64,000 bases of DNA from Motiliproteus coralliicola. GTDB taxonomy: Bacteria; Pseudomonadota; Gammaproteobacteria; Pseudomonadales; Balneatricaceae. Position 1 is the stretch's first letter; each line of letters begins with the position of its first letter. The position numbers and the translations under genes are program-made. A model generated the notes under the pieces. It was given only the letters and a program-made list of their open reading frames with translations, made no database searches and had not been told where the DNA came from. The DNA is taken from NCBI RefSeq assembly GCF_003345655.1, contig NZ_QQOH01000001.1:1240001-1304000 (forward strand). The letters are read 5' to 3'. Shown here piece by piece: positions 27,280 through 37,393 of the stretch.

Positions 27280-27315
27280 TTAATTTCTCCTGATATCTAT
27301 CTGTGCGGTGAACGC

Positions 27316-27735
27316 TTACTCGGCAGCAGATTCTGCTGCAGCTTCAGCGGGAGCTTCTTCAGCTTTCTCTTCACGCTTAGGCGCTTCACGACGAGGAGCC
27401 TTACGGTCTTCGCGAGCTTCAGCAGCCTTGATGGGAGAAACACCAGTTACGGCTTCTTTCATGCGGACAACCATGTTACGGATGACGGCATCGTTGAAGC
27501 GGAACAGGTTGGACAGCTCGTCCAGGGCTTCATTGCTGCACTCGACGTTCATCAGTACGTAATGAGCCTTGTGGATCTTGTTGATCGGGTAAGCCAGTTG
27601 ACGGCGGCCCCAGTCTTCCAGACGGTGGATCTTGCCGTTGTCACCTTCGATAACGCCGGTGTAACGCTCGATCATAGCGGATACTTGTTCACTCTGATCC
27701 GGGTGGACCATGAACACGATTTCGTAATGACGCAT
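27316..27735 (-). CDS. rpsF: 30S ribosomal protein S6
   Basis: 139 residues. S6 fold starting [25 protein letters not shown], with [26 protein letters not shown] and [14 protein letters not shown]. The C-terminal 30-40 residues are a charged Ala/Glu/Lys/Arg tail; in E. coli the tail carries added glutamates through RimK. First gene of the operon. Confidence 0.98.
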   Translation of the reverse strand: MRHYEIVFMVHPDQSEQVSAMIERYTGVIEGDNGKIHRLEDWGRRQLAYPINKIHKAHYVLMNVECSNEALDELSNLFRFNDAVIRNMVVRMKEAVTGVSPIKAAEAREDRKAPRREAPKREEKAEEAPAEAAAESAAE

Positions 27736-27824
27736 TGTGTCTCCTTATGGGTTAACAGCCCCTCAACGCGGCTCGGAATGATCCGGTGAGAAGCAAGGAG
27801 TTAACTAAGTTTTTGGGACCGCGA

Positions 27825-27853
27825 ATACTACAGGCTCTTTGACAACCAGGCAA
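27825..27853 (-). promoter_or_regulatory. candidate rpsF promoter
   Basis: Minus-strand TTGCCT (27848-27853) and TAGTAT (27825-27830) are separated by exactly 17 bases and each matches the sigma-70 consensus at four of six positions. The 90-base leader that follows could hold an S6:S18 autoregulatory RNA, but I could not confirm its fold. Confidence 0.5.
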
Positions 27854-27889
27854 CCCCATCGTTCTAAATCAATTTCGACGACCGAGGGA

Positions 27890-28624
27890 TCAACCGTTGC
27901 GCTGGCGAACCGCCTCGAACAGACAGACGCCAGCGGCCACCGATACATTCAGACTACTGACCGAACCGGCCATCGGAATCTTCACCAACTGATCGCAGTT
28001 CTCCCGGGTCAGCCGCCGCATGCCGCTACCTTCGGCCCCCATCACCAACGCCATTGGCCCGGTCAATGAAGCTTCGTTCACCAACTGGGTCGCCTCGCCG
28101 GCGGTACCGGTAATCCAGACCCCGGCGGCCTGTAGCTGCTTCAGGGTGCGGGCCAGGTTGGTGACCACCACGTAGGGCACCGTATCGGCAGCCCCGCAGG
28201 CCACTTTGACGGCGGTGGCATTGAGCGGCGCCGACTTATCCTTGGCGGCGATCACCGCCTGTACTCCGGCTGCATCGGCGGTACGCAGGCAAGCACCCAG
28301 GTTGTGCGGATCGGTGACCCCGTCCAGCACCAGCAGAAACGGCGGTACTTCGAGCTGTTGAATCAACTGTTCCAGGAAGGTCTCATTACGGATCTGCACC
28401 GCTTCGACTTCGGCAACCACGCCCTGGTGGACACCATCGATCATCTGATCAAGCTCTTTGCGATCCAGATGTCGGATCTTGATCCGGTGATGCTTGGCCA
28501 AGTCGATCAACTGCTGGATCCGCTTGTCCTTGCGTCCCTGTTGCAGCAGCAGCCCCCGCACCCGCTTGGGCTCGCGCTCCAACAACGACTGTACCGCGTG
28601 AATTCCAAAACTGTACTGGCTCAT
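27890..28624 (-). CDS. rlmB: 23S rRNA Gm2251 2'-O-methyltransferase
   Basis: 244 residues. SpoU/TrmH family. The N-terminal L30e-like domain (SFGIHAVQSLLEREPKRVRGLLLQQ) is joined to a knotted SPOUT domain with motif 1 DGVTDPHNLGACLRTADAAG, motif 2 LVMGAEGSGMRRLTRENCD and motif 3 IPMAGSVSSLNVSVAAGVCLFE. Methylates G2251 in the peptidyl-transferase P loop. Its ATG overlaps the hemH stop by four bases. Confidence 0.96.
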   Translation of the reverse strand: MSQYSFGIHAVQSLLEREPKRVRGLLLQQGRKDKRIQQLIDLAKHHRIKIRHLDRKELDQMIDGVHQGVVAEVEAVQIRNETFLEQLIQQLEVPPFLLVLDGVTDPHNLGACLRTADAAGVQAVIAAKDKSAPLNATAVKVACGAADTVPYVVVTNLARTLKQLQAAGVWITGTAGEATQLVNEASLTGPMALVMGAEGSGMRRLTRENCDQLVKIPMAGSVSSLNVSVAAGVCLFEAVRQRNG

Positions 28625-29643
28625 TGATCGGCTCCTGAAGCACGGCTGGGCTCAAACCACTGGGACGCCTGCTCTCGAACCAGTTGGGTCAGCAATCGGA
28701 TATGGGCAGGATCACTATTCAGGGCCGGGATATAGCCATAGTTGGCTCCACCGGCCTCAAGAAACTCCTGTCGGTTTTCTTCGGCGATCTCTTCCAGGGT
28801 TTCCAGACAATCGGCCGAAAAGGCCGGGCTCAGCATATCGACCGACTTAACCCCCTCAGCGGCCAGGGTACGCAGGGTTTCATCGGTATAGGGTTTGACC
28901 CACTCCGCCGGCCCAAAGCGTGATTGGAACGTTGCCTGGTAACGGGATTCCGGCAGATCCAACTTGGCCGCCAACAACGCAGCCGTCTCACGGCACTGCT
29001 GCGGATAAGGGTCTCCCTTGTCGGCGTACTCCTTCGGAATGCCATGGAAGCTCATCAGCAACTTGTCGCCCGCCTCGTGCTCGCTCCAGTACTGCTGTAC
29101 CGATTGCGCCAGCGCTTCAATATAGAGCGGATGATCGTGGTAGCTTTTCAGGATCCGAATGTCGCAGACTTCACGCTGATCCAACTGGAAGCGCGCCACC
29201 TGATCGTAGACCGGTGCGGTCGAAGTGGCGGAATACTGCGGATACAGCGGCATCACCAGAATACGCTGGTAACCGTCCTGTTTGAGTTGTTTGAGCATCG
29301 GTGTCAGGCCAGGATTGCCGTAGGTCATCGCCGCGAACACGTCCGGGCTTCGACCAGGAAATTCGTTCTGCAGCGCAACCTGTAGCGCCGCCACCTGCTG
29401 ATTCAGAATCTTGCGCATCGGCGAATCCTGGTCCCAGATACTCTGGTACAGCTTGGCGACCTTGCCGGGTCGAACCTGCAGGATGATCAGATTCAGCACC
29501 AGCCACCAGAAAGCGCGCTTGAACGGCCCTCCTTCAATAACCCGCTTGTCCCACAGAAACGGTCTCAGGTATTGGCGGACAGCCTGAGCCGTCGGTTGAT
29601 CGGGGGTTCCCAGATTGACCAGAATAACAGCGCTCTTTTGCAT
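28621..29643 (-). CDS. hemH: ferrochelatase
   Basis: 340 residues. Inserts Fe(II) into protoporphyrin IX, the last step of haem synthesis. Landmarks are VILVNLGTPDQPTAQAVRQYLRPFL at the start, LMSFHGIPKEYADKGDPY with the catalytic His, TFQSRFGPAEWVKPYTDETL and the PAFSADCLETLEEI motif with the metal-site Glu. A stop overlap with rlmB suggests an operon hemH-rlmB. Confidence 0.96.
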   Translation of the reverse strand: MQKSAVILVNLGTPDQPTAQAVRQYLRPFLWDKRVIEGGPFKRAFWWLVLNLIILQVRPGKVAKLYQSIWDQDSPMRKILNQQVAALQVALQNEFPGRSPDVFAAMTYGNPGLTPMLKQLKQDGYQRILVMPLYPQYSATSTAPVYDQVARFQLDQREVCDIRILKSYHDHPLYIEALAQSVQQYWSEHEAGDKLLMSFHGIPKEYADKGDPYPQQCRETAALLAAKLDLPESRYQATFQSRFGPAEWVKPYTDETLRTLAAEGVKSVDMLSPAFSADCLETLEEIAEENRQEFLEAGGANYGYIPALNSDPAHIRLLTQLVREQASQWFEPSRASGADQ

Positions 29644-29882
29644 GCTCGTGCGAAGATCCTTAACGAGATGAACCCACCCGGGTCGGCGGGCCCTTTTTGA
29701 GAACCGCTATTATTCCCGAGCTGCCGCGGAAAATACACCGGCTTTATCGCATCCAGGCTCATCAACAATTCGGCAATGCCCAAATCCATTTACTTTCCGA
29801 CAGGGGCTATGCAGAATCCGAGTCTCTTTCGTGCAACGAACCGCGCCGATCCGCATCGACGCCACCACCGGACCAACAACTG

Positions 29883-30359
29883 ATGGACGCCACCGATCGC
29901 CAGATTCTCGACCTGCTGCAGCAGGATGCCACGCTCTCGACCGCCGCGATCGCCGAACAGGTAGGACTGAGCCCAACCCCCTGCTGGCGTCGGATTCAGA
30001 ACCTGGAAAAAGCCGGGGTGCTGCGAGGACGGGTCGCCCTGCTCGATCGCAAGCAGCTCGACCTCAATGTCGATGTCTTCGTCGAGATCAAAACCGATCG
30101 ACACACCCCAGAGTGGATCGAAACCTTTACCCGCGCCATCGACGAACTGGATGAAGTGGTCGAATGCTACCGCATGAGTGGTGAGGTCGATTACCTGCTA
30201 CGGGTCGCCGTCGGCGATATCGAAGCCTACGATGCCTTCTATAAGCGTCTGATCGAGCGGGTTGAGGTGGCCAACATCAGCTCCTATTTCTCGATGGAGC
30301 GGATGAAATACACCACCGCACTACCACTACAAGCCGACGACCAAAGCACCGAAGTGTAG
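29883..30359 (+). CDS. Lrp/AsnC-family transcriptional regulator
   Basis: 158 residues. The N-terminal helix-turn-helix (MDATDRQILDLLQQDATLSTAAIAEQVGLSPTPCWRRIQNLEKAGVL) is followed by the RAM/AsnC effector domain (EVVECYRMSGEVDYLLRVAVGDIEAYDAFYKRLI). The ATG at 29883 is chosen because the protein then starts like all family members. Divergent from hemH with a 240-base gap. It probably senses an amino acid; target unknown. Confidence 0.92.
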   Translation: MDATDRQILDLLQQDATLSTAAIAEQVGLSPTPCWRRIQNLEKAGVLRGRVALLDRKQLDLNVDVFVEIKTDRHTPEWIETFTRAIDELDEVVECYRMSGEVDYLLRVAVGDIEAYDAFYKRLIERVEVANISSYFSMERMKYTTALPLQADDQSTEV

Positions 30360-30424
30360 ATTACACCGAAGGCAAACAGCGTCGAAGACAGATAGCCCCT
30401 GATCGCCAGCTCCTCCCCAGAACG

Positions 30425-30453
30425 AAAAAACCCGCCAATAGGCGGGTTTTTTT
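30425..30453. terminator. bidirectional terminator, Lrp gene / adk
   Basis: The stem CCCGCC/GGCGGG with loop AATA is flanked by A6 on the left and T7 on the right. It serves both convergent genes. Confidence 0.93.
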
Positions 30454-30475
30454 ATCAACCGACAACTAAGTCAGT

Positions 30476-31561
<1,086 letters not shown>

Positions 31562-33940
31562 GTGAGCCCCTTGACTGTACCCCAGCCCAGCCGATCCATC
31601 TTTATCTACACCTTGGTCAGCACCCTGATCTTTGGGCTCCTGATCTGGGTCGGTGCCGAAAGCCGCCCATCGGTTTCTCGGCTGCTGCTGGCTGGCCTGG
31701 GCGCGTTGCTCTGCGCCGGGCTGCTGCCGAAGATACTTCATCAATTCATCGACCGGTTCGGCCGCCATCCGGCCAGCGCCGCGATCGACTCCCCCCAACC
31801 GTCGGCAAACGCCCTCAACCTAACCATTGAATCCACCCCCAGTCAGGGCGAGATCTACCTCGACCAGGCCCAGGCTCTGATCCTGGTACTCGACCACGAA
31901 GGTCGGGTCGAATACCTGAACCAATACGGCTACCGTCTACTCGGCTACCCACAGGAGTCACTGACCGGTCGGGAATGGCTCAAACTCTGCGTTCCAGCCA
32001 GCGAACACAAACCGGTACTGGAAGCTCTTGAGGCTTACCATAAGCGAAACCAGCTGACACCATTGGCGGTGGAGCATCCGGTGCTGACCGCCGAGGGCAA
32101 GCTGCGCCTGATCGCCTGGAACTGCCGCAGTGTCGCACTGCCCGACGGCTGTCGACAGCTGCTCTGCTCGGGCCTGGATGTGACCGAAAACCGTCGCACC
32201 CAGAATTCGTTGGAAAAGCTGTCCTGCGCCGTCGAGCAAAGTTCGACCTCGGTGTTGATCTTTGATCGCCAGGGCCGGATCGAATACGTCAACCCGGCGT
32301 TCAGTCTGATGAGCGGCTACAACGCCGATGAGGTAATCGGCCGCAAACCCCGCTTCCTCGAAAGTCCCGATACCGAGCGCAAGACCCTGCTCGACCTACG
32401 CGCCACGATCCTGCGTGGCGAAAACTGGCAGGGGGAGATCTGCTACCGGCGTAAAGACGGCCAACACTTCTGGGTTCGCGCCCGGATCTCGCCGATCAAG
32501 GACGAACAGGGTCATATCGACCACTATGTCAGCGTCACCGAAGATATCACCGATGCCCGCAAGCATCAGATGCAGATCGAGCGGATGGCATTCCAGGATC
32601 CACTGACCCAGCTGCCCAACCGGCGCGGATTCCACCAGCAACTGCAGCAGATGCTTGAGGAGTGCGACGAGCAGCAACAAACCCTGATCCTGTACAGCAT
32701 CAACCTCGATCACTTTAAGCGGATCAACGACAGTCTGGGCCATAATGCCGGCGACCAGTTGCTGTGTCGCACCGCCAAGATGTTAAAGAAAGAGATCACC
32801 GGCCAAGATCTGCTCGGACGTCTGAGCAGCGACGAATTTCTGCTGGCGCTGCGTAACGTTAACCACGATCAAGCCACCCAGTTCGGCAAACGGATCAACC
32901 GTCTGCTGCGCCAGCCGCTCACCTCAATCGGTGGAGACAGTCGACGTGAGAGCGGGCTGATGACCGCCAGCATCGGTATCGCCAGCTTCCCGGAACACGC
33001 CCGCGATACCAACGAGCTGATCAAATGCGCCGACCTGGCGATGCAGAACGTTAAACAGCACGACCGTAACGGTTACCGTTTTTTCTCAGCCCGAATGAAG
33101 GAAGCGTTGGAAGCCGACCTCTTCCTCGAACGGGAGCTGCAGCGTGCCTTGCAGAACGACGAGTTCGAACTCTATTACCAACCCCAGGTTGATCTGCAGC
33201 TGGGCTGCGTCAGCGGGCTGGAGGCGCTGTTGCGTTGGAAACATCCGCAGCGGGGGCTGATCGCACCGGATACCTTTATCTCGGTGGCCGAGCGCTCTGG
33301 ATTGATCATTCCGCTGGGACAACTGGTGCTGCGCAAAGCCTGTCGCAGCTACCAGATTCTCGACCTGCTGGGATTGGGACACCTGCGAATCGCCATCAAC
33401 CTGTCAGCGCTGCAGTTCCGTGATCCGCTATTCCCCCGCACCTTCCAACAGATCATGACCGAGCATCAGGTCAATCCGGCCCAGATCGAGCTGGAGCTGA
33501 CCGAAAGCATGCTGATGACCAATATCGAAGAAGCGATCATGATCCTCGATCAGCTCAAGCAGCTCGGCGCCACTCTAGCGATCGACGACTTCGGCACCGG
33601 CTACTCGTCACTGAGCTACCTGAAGCGGCTGCCGGTAGATATCATCAAGGTCGATCGAGCCTTCGTGAAGGATATCCCCGACAACGAGAATGATATGGAG
33701 ATCACTGCGGCGGTGATCGCCATGGCCCACAAACTCAAACGCAAAGTGGTGGCCGAAGGGGTCGAGACCCTGATGCAGGAGCAATTCCTGCGCGACAACG
33801 ATTGCGACTACCTGCAGGGTTACCGCTACAGCCCGCCGCTACCTGAGTCGGAGTTGACCAGCCAGATTGCACGGATCGATCTGGAGTTGGGCAACAGCAG
33901 CGGCAATGGCCGCTGTATCCAGTTGGAATTCGACTCCTGA
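31562..33940 (+). CDS. membrane PAS-PAS-GGDEF-EAL protein, likely c-di-GMP phosphodiesterase
   Basis: 792 residues starting at GTG. Two N-terminal membrane helices (about 11-30 and 40-60) are followed by two PAS domains (about 95-205 and 220-335, the second ending in a PAC with GHIDHYVSVTEDITDARK), a GGDEF domain (about 345-500) and an EAL domain (about 515-770). The GGDEF signature is degenerate (SSDEF at 422-426), so cyclase activity is unlikely. The EAL domain keeps EALLR at 554-558, ELTES, DDFGTG at 675-680 and AEGVE, so it should hydrolyse c-di-GMP. The GGDEF part may serve as a GTP sensor. The PAS ligand is not known. Confidence 0.93.
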   Translation: MSPLTVPQPSRSIFIYTLVSTLIFGLLIWVGAESRPSVSRLLLAGLGALLCAGLLPKILHQFIDRFGRHPASAAIDSPQPSANALNLTIESTPSQGEIYLDQAQALILVLDHEGRVEYLNQYGYRLLGYPQESLTGREWLKLCVPASEHKPVLEALEAYHKRNQLTPLAVEHPVLTAEGKLRLIAWNCRSVALPDGCRQLLCSGLDVTENRRTQNSLEKLSCAVEQSSTSVLIFDRQGRIEYVNPAFSLMSGYNADEVIGRKPRFLESPDTERKTLLDLRATILRGENWQGEICYRRKDGQHFWVRARISPIKDEQGHIDHYVSVTEDITDARKHQMQIERMAFQDPLTQLPNRRGFHQQLQQMLEECDEQQQTLILYSINLDHFKRINDSLGHNAGDQLLCRTAKMLKKEITGQDLLGRLSSDEFLLALRNVNHDQATQFGKRINRLLRQPLTSIGGDSRRESGLMTASIGIASFPEHARDTNELIKCADLAMQNVKQHDRNGYRFFSARMKEALEADLFLERELQRALQNDEFELYYQPQVDLQLGCVSGLEALLRWKHPQRGLIAPDTFISVAERSGLIIPLGQLVLRKACRSYQILDLLGLGHLRIAINLSALQFRDPLFPRTFQQIMTEHQVNPAQIELELTESMLMTNIEEAIMILDQLKQLGATLAIDDFGTGYSSLSYLKRLPVDIIKVDRAFVKDIPDNENDMEITAAVIAMAHKLKRKVVAEGVETLMQEQFLRDNDCDYLQGYRYSPPLPESELTSQIARIDLELGNSSGNGRCIQLEFDS

Positions 33941-34053
33941 TCAAACTCCACTTGCCGAGCCATATCCGCTGTATTAGTGTGGAATTAGAAATTACGCGGG
34001 TTGAAGGGGCAGCACGTCCCCGGTAACCGGCGACTGGAAAGAGGTTGCGCTAA

Positions 34054-34464
34054 ATGGATTATGAGCAACTGTTTGATCAAAGCTTCGAACGCTGTCGGGC
34101 CAGAGATGACCTTGAGCCCTTCTTCGAAAGCTTCTACAACCGCTATCTTCAGACCGATCAGCGGGTAGCCGAGGTGTTCGCCAACACCGACATGGCGCGA
34201 CAGCAGAAGATGCTGGAGAAATCGTTCTACCGGCTGCTGATCTTCTACGCCACCAACAGTGCCGACGACTATATCGAGCAGATTGCGGTGCTGCATAACC
34301 GCCACCATCTCAACATCACTCCGGATCTCTACGATCTGTGGCTTCAGGCACTGATCGAAACCGTGTCCGAATACGATACCGAGTTCGATGACTCGATCGA
34401 GCTGGCCTGGCGGCTGGTTCTCTCGACCGGTATTACCTATATGAAATTCAAATACGATCACTGA
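34054..34464 (+). CDS. single-domain globin
   Basis: 136 residues, all helical. It fits the globin fold with a likely proximal His in IEQIAVLHNRHHLNITPDLYDLWLQALIETV (about 90-115) and a CD-region Phe in FYNRYLQTDQRVAEVFANTD. Related small globins of marine gammaproteobacteria carry the same HNRHHLNI block. It may bind oxygen or NO, and it may feed a signal to the upstream c-di-GMP protein, from which it is separated by 113 bases (inference). Confidence 0.78.
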   Translation: MDYEQLFDQSFERCRARDDLEPFFESFYNRYLQTDQRVAEVFANTDMARQQKMLEKSFYRLLIFYATNSADDYIEQIAVLHNRHHLNITPDLYDLWLQALIETVSEYDTEFDDSIELAWRLVLSTGITYMKFKYDH

Positions 34465-34520
34465 ACATGATCGCTAGAACGGGGGAGCCAGAGCTCGGCC
34501 CACCCGTTACGGACAACTTT

Positions 34521-34727
34521 TTACCAGCCTTTAGGGCCGGGCTTGTCCGGTTTGTTCTTTTTCTTCTGCTTAAGACGCCACAAGGCGCCCTTCTTGACCG
34601 GCTTCTCCTCCATCCCCAACGCCTTGGTAAAGCGATCACGCAACTGCTCGAGCTTCTCTTCCTTACGCTCATGGGATTTACGGTGGCGGGCATCACCCAG
34701 TTGAACCACCTTGTCGTTATCGGCCAT
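34521..34727 (-). CDS. small basic hypothetical protein
   Basis: 68 residues, very rich in Lys, Arg and Glu: a helical N-terminal half (VVQLGDARHRKSHERKEEKLEQ) and a Lys/Pro tail (KQKKKNKPDKPGPKGW). The ATG at 34727 has GGAGG 7 bases upstream, which makes translation likely. Similar small proteins occur in marine gammaproteobacteria, but no function is known. The composition suggests nucleic-acid contact. Confidence 0.7.
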   Translation of the reverse strand: MADNDKVVQLGDARHRKSHERKEEKLEQLRDRFTKALGMEEKPVKKGALWRLKQKKKNKPDKPGPKGW

Positions 34728-34846
34728 CAAAAGCCTCCGATCGGCAGAGTTAGTGTTTTAGAATACCCCGAATAGCTGGGCCTGTTAACCGGCTGCCATA
34801 AAGGCCGCCCATTCGCCCCATTTTAGGTCACCGATAGCAACGCTGT

Positions 34847-37375
34847 ATGAAGTCACTCCCGATCGATAGCGCCCTGCCCGAGCTACTGCAGGCATTAACT
34901 AAGCACAATCGCTGCCTGCTCCAGGCCGCTCCCGGTGCCGGTAAGACCACCCGGGTGCCGCCGTCACTGCTGCAACAGCCCTGGCTTGGTGGGCAGAAGA
35001 TACTGATGCTTGAACCCAGACGCATCGCGGCCCGCAGTGCGGCGGCCTTTATGGCCTTGGAACTGGGTGAGAAGGCCGGACAGACCATCGGCTACCGCTC
35101 CCGGCTCGACACCAAAGTCAGCGCCCAGACCCGGATCGAAGTGGTCACCGAGGGGATCCTGACCCGGATGCTGCAATCAGATCCGGCGCTGGAAGGGGTC
35201 GGCTGCGTGATCTTCGACGAATTCCACGAGCGCAACCTCAACGGCGATATCGGCCTGGCGCTACTGCTGCAGTCCCAGCAGCTGCTGCGTGACGAGCTGA
35301 AGATCCTGCTGATGTCGGCCACGCTGGAGCTCGAACCTATCCGCCGCCTGCTGGGCCCAGACACCCCGGTGATCAGCAGTGAAGGGCGCAGCTTCCCGGT
35401 GCAGATCGAGCATCTGGGCGGCAACCCCAGCCCGTTTGATCCGACCCGGATGGCCCAGGCGATCGAACAGGCCCTGAGCGAAACCGAACAGAGCCTGCTG
35501 GCCTTCCTGCCCGGTAGCGGCGAGATTCAGCGTACCCTGCGGGCGCTGCGGCAGTGCCGGTTGCCGGATAACGTCGAGTCGATTCCACTCTACGGCCAAC
35601 TCAGCCCCAACCAACAGGACCGCGCCATCAATCCCCCTGAGCCGGGCCAGCGCAAGCTGGTGCTGGCCACCGCCATCGCCGAGACCAGTCTGACCCTGGA
35701 GGGGATCGACGCCGTGGTCGACGGCGGGCTGATGCGACTGCCCCGTTTTGATCCGCGCAGCGGCATGACCCGACTCCAGACCCAGGTGGTCAGTCGCGCT
35801 TCGGCAACCCAGCGCGCCGGTCGAGCCGGTCGACTCCAGGCCGGCCGTTGCTACCGGCTCTGGGCCGAGGAGCGCACCCTGGTCGAACAGAGCCCGGCCG
35901 AGATTCTCCACGCTGACCTGGCCCCGCTGGTACTGGAGCTGGCCCAATGGGGCGCCGAGGCCGACGAGCTGGAGTGGCTCGACGCGCCGCCGCCGGTGCA
36001 CCTGGCCCAGGCCCGCGAGCTGTTGATTCAATTGGGCGCGTTGTCCGACAGCAACCAGCTGACTACGATGGGCGAGCAGCTGTTAAAGCTCGGCACCCAT
36101 CCACGACTCGGCACCCTGATGCTACATGCCAAACAGCTGGGGCTGGGCGCGTTGGGCTGCCAGTTGGCGGCGCTGTTGAGCGAGCGAGACCCGTTCAGCA
36201 ATCAACCCGGCGCCGACCTGCGCCAACGACTGCTACAACTGCAGCACAGCAAAGAGCCGGCCGCGCAACGCATCCGTGAGAGCGCCCGACGCTGGTGCCG
36301 CCAACTGAAGGTGTCCGATCAACTGGATGGGGATGGGAATGGAAATGTCGATGCGGCGCTGGAACAGTGCGGCCTGCTGCTGGCGTTCGGCTTTCCCGAT
36401 CGGATCGCCCAACGGCGTAGTGGCAGCACGGATAACAACGACCAACCAGGTCAGCACTACCGCCTGCGTAACGGCAAAGGCGCCGAATTTCGAGATCGTG
36501 ATCCGCTATGCCGCCACCGCTATCTGGTCTGCGCCGATCTGGACGGCGACGCCCGCTCGGCACGGATATTCCTGGCCGCCCCACTTGATGCCGAAGAGTT
36601 GAAACAACACTTCGATGCCCAGATCGAACAGCGCCAGCAGATCGGCTGGGATAACCAGACCGAGTCGGTTCGCGGCCACTCAGAGCGCTGGCTCGGCAAG
36701 CTGTGTCTGGATCGCCAACCGCTAGCCGAGTTGGACGAGCAGCAGCTCGCCGACGGCCTGATCGCCGGTATCCGGCAACGGGGAGTTCGCGCCCTGCCCT
36801 GGGAGCCTCGCAGTCGCCAGTTGCAACAGCAATTGGCGCTGCTACGACAATACCTGGGTGAGGACTGGCCGGATCTGTCCGACGCCCACCTGACCAACAG
36901 CCTGGAGCACTGGCTGGCGCCGTATCTCAACGGCATGCGCAAGCTGACCGAGCTGAAACGGCTCAATCTGCGCGAACTGCTCTACAACCAGTTGGACTGG
37001 AACCAGCAACAACAACTGAGCCAACTGCTGCCGGAGCGTATCCAGGTTCCCAGCGGCTCCCACATCCGGATCGACTACAGCAATCCAGAGCAACCGCTGC
37101 TGGCGGTCCGGCTGCAGGAGATCTTCGGTTGGCAGCAAACCCCGACGCTGCTGAACGGCAAACTGCCGCTGACGCTGCAGATCCTGTCACCAGCGCAGCG
37201 GCCGATCCAGATCACCCAAGATCTGGCCGGGTTCTGGAGCGGCTCCTACCGTGAGGTGTGCAAGGAGATGAAGGGGCGTTACCCGAAGCACTTCTGGCCC
37301 GACGATCCGCTCCAGGCGGTGGCGACCCGTCAGACCAAGAAGCGGATGGATCAGCAGGCCAAAGCCAAAAACTGA
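34847..37375 (+). CDS. hrpB: ATP-dependent helicase HrpB
   Basis: 842 residues. DEAH-box RNA helicase. Walker A GAGKTT is at 30-35, the DEFH form of motif II at 124-127, MSATLE is motif III, ATAIAETSLTLEGIDAVVDGG is motif V and SATQRAGRAGRLQAG is motif VI. The HA2 and HrpB C-terminal domains follow (GRYPKHFWPDDP at the end is diagnostic). The ATG at 34847 gives a protein of the expected length. Biological role in bacteria is poorly defined. Confidence 0.96.
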   Translation: MKSLPIDSALPELLQALTKHNRCLLQAAPGAGKTTRVPPSLLQQPWLGGQKILMLEPRRIAARSAAAFMALELGEKAGQTIGYRSRLDTKVSAQTRIEVVTEGILTRMLQSDPALEGVGCVIFDEFHERNLNGDIGLALLLQSQQLLRDELKILLMSATLELEPIRRLLGPDTPVISSEGRSFPVQIEHLGGNPSPFDPTRMAQAIEQALSETEQSLLAFLPGSGEIQRTLRALRQCRLPDNVESIPLYGQLSPNQQDRAINPPEPGQRKLVLATAIAETSLTLEGIDAVVDGGLMRLPRFDPRSGMTRLQTQVVSRASATQRAGRAGRLQAGRCYRLWAEERTLVEQSPAEILHADLAPLVLELAQWGAEADELEWLDAPPPVHLAQARELLIQLGALSDSNQLTTMGEQLLKLGTHPRLGTLMLHAKQLGLGALGCQLAALLSERDPFSNQPGADLRQRLLQLQHSKEPAAQRIRESARRWCRQLKVSDQLDGDGNGNVDAALEQCGLLLAFGFPDRIAQRRSGSTDNNDQPGQHYRLRNGKGAEFRDRDPLCRHRYLVCADLDGDARSARIFLAAPLDAEELKQHFDAQIEQRQQIGWDNQTESVRGHSERWLGKLCLDRQPLAELDEQQLADGLIAGIRQRGVRALPWEPRSRQLQQQLALLRQYLGEDWPDLSDAHLTNSLEHWLAPYLNGMRKLTELKRLNLRELLYNQLDWNQQQQLSQLLPERIQVPSGSHIRIDYSNPEQPLLAVRLQEIFGWQQTPTLLNGKLPLTLQILSPAQRPIQITQDLAGFWSGSYREVCKEMKGRYPKHFWPDDPLQAVATRQTKKRMDQQAKAKN

Positions 37376-37393
37376 GGTGAAAGCTTAGCCATA

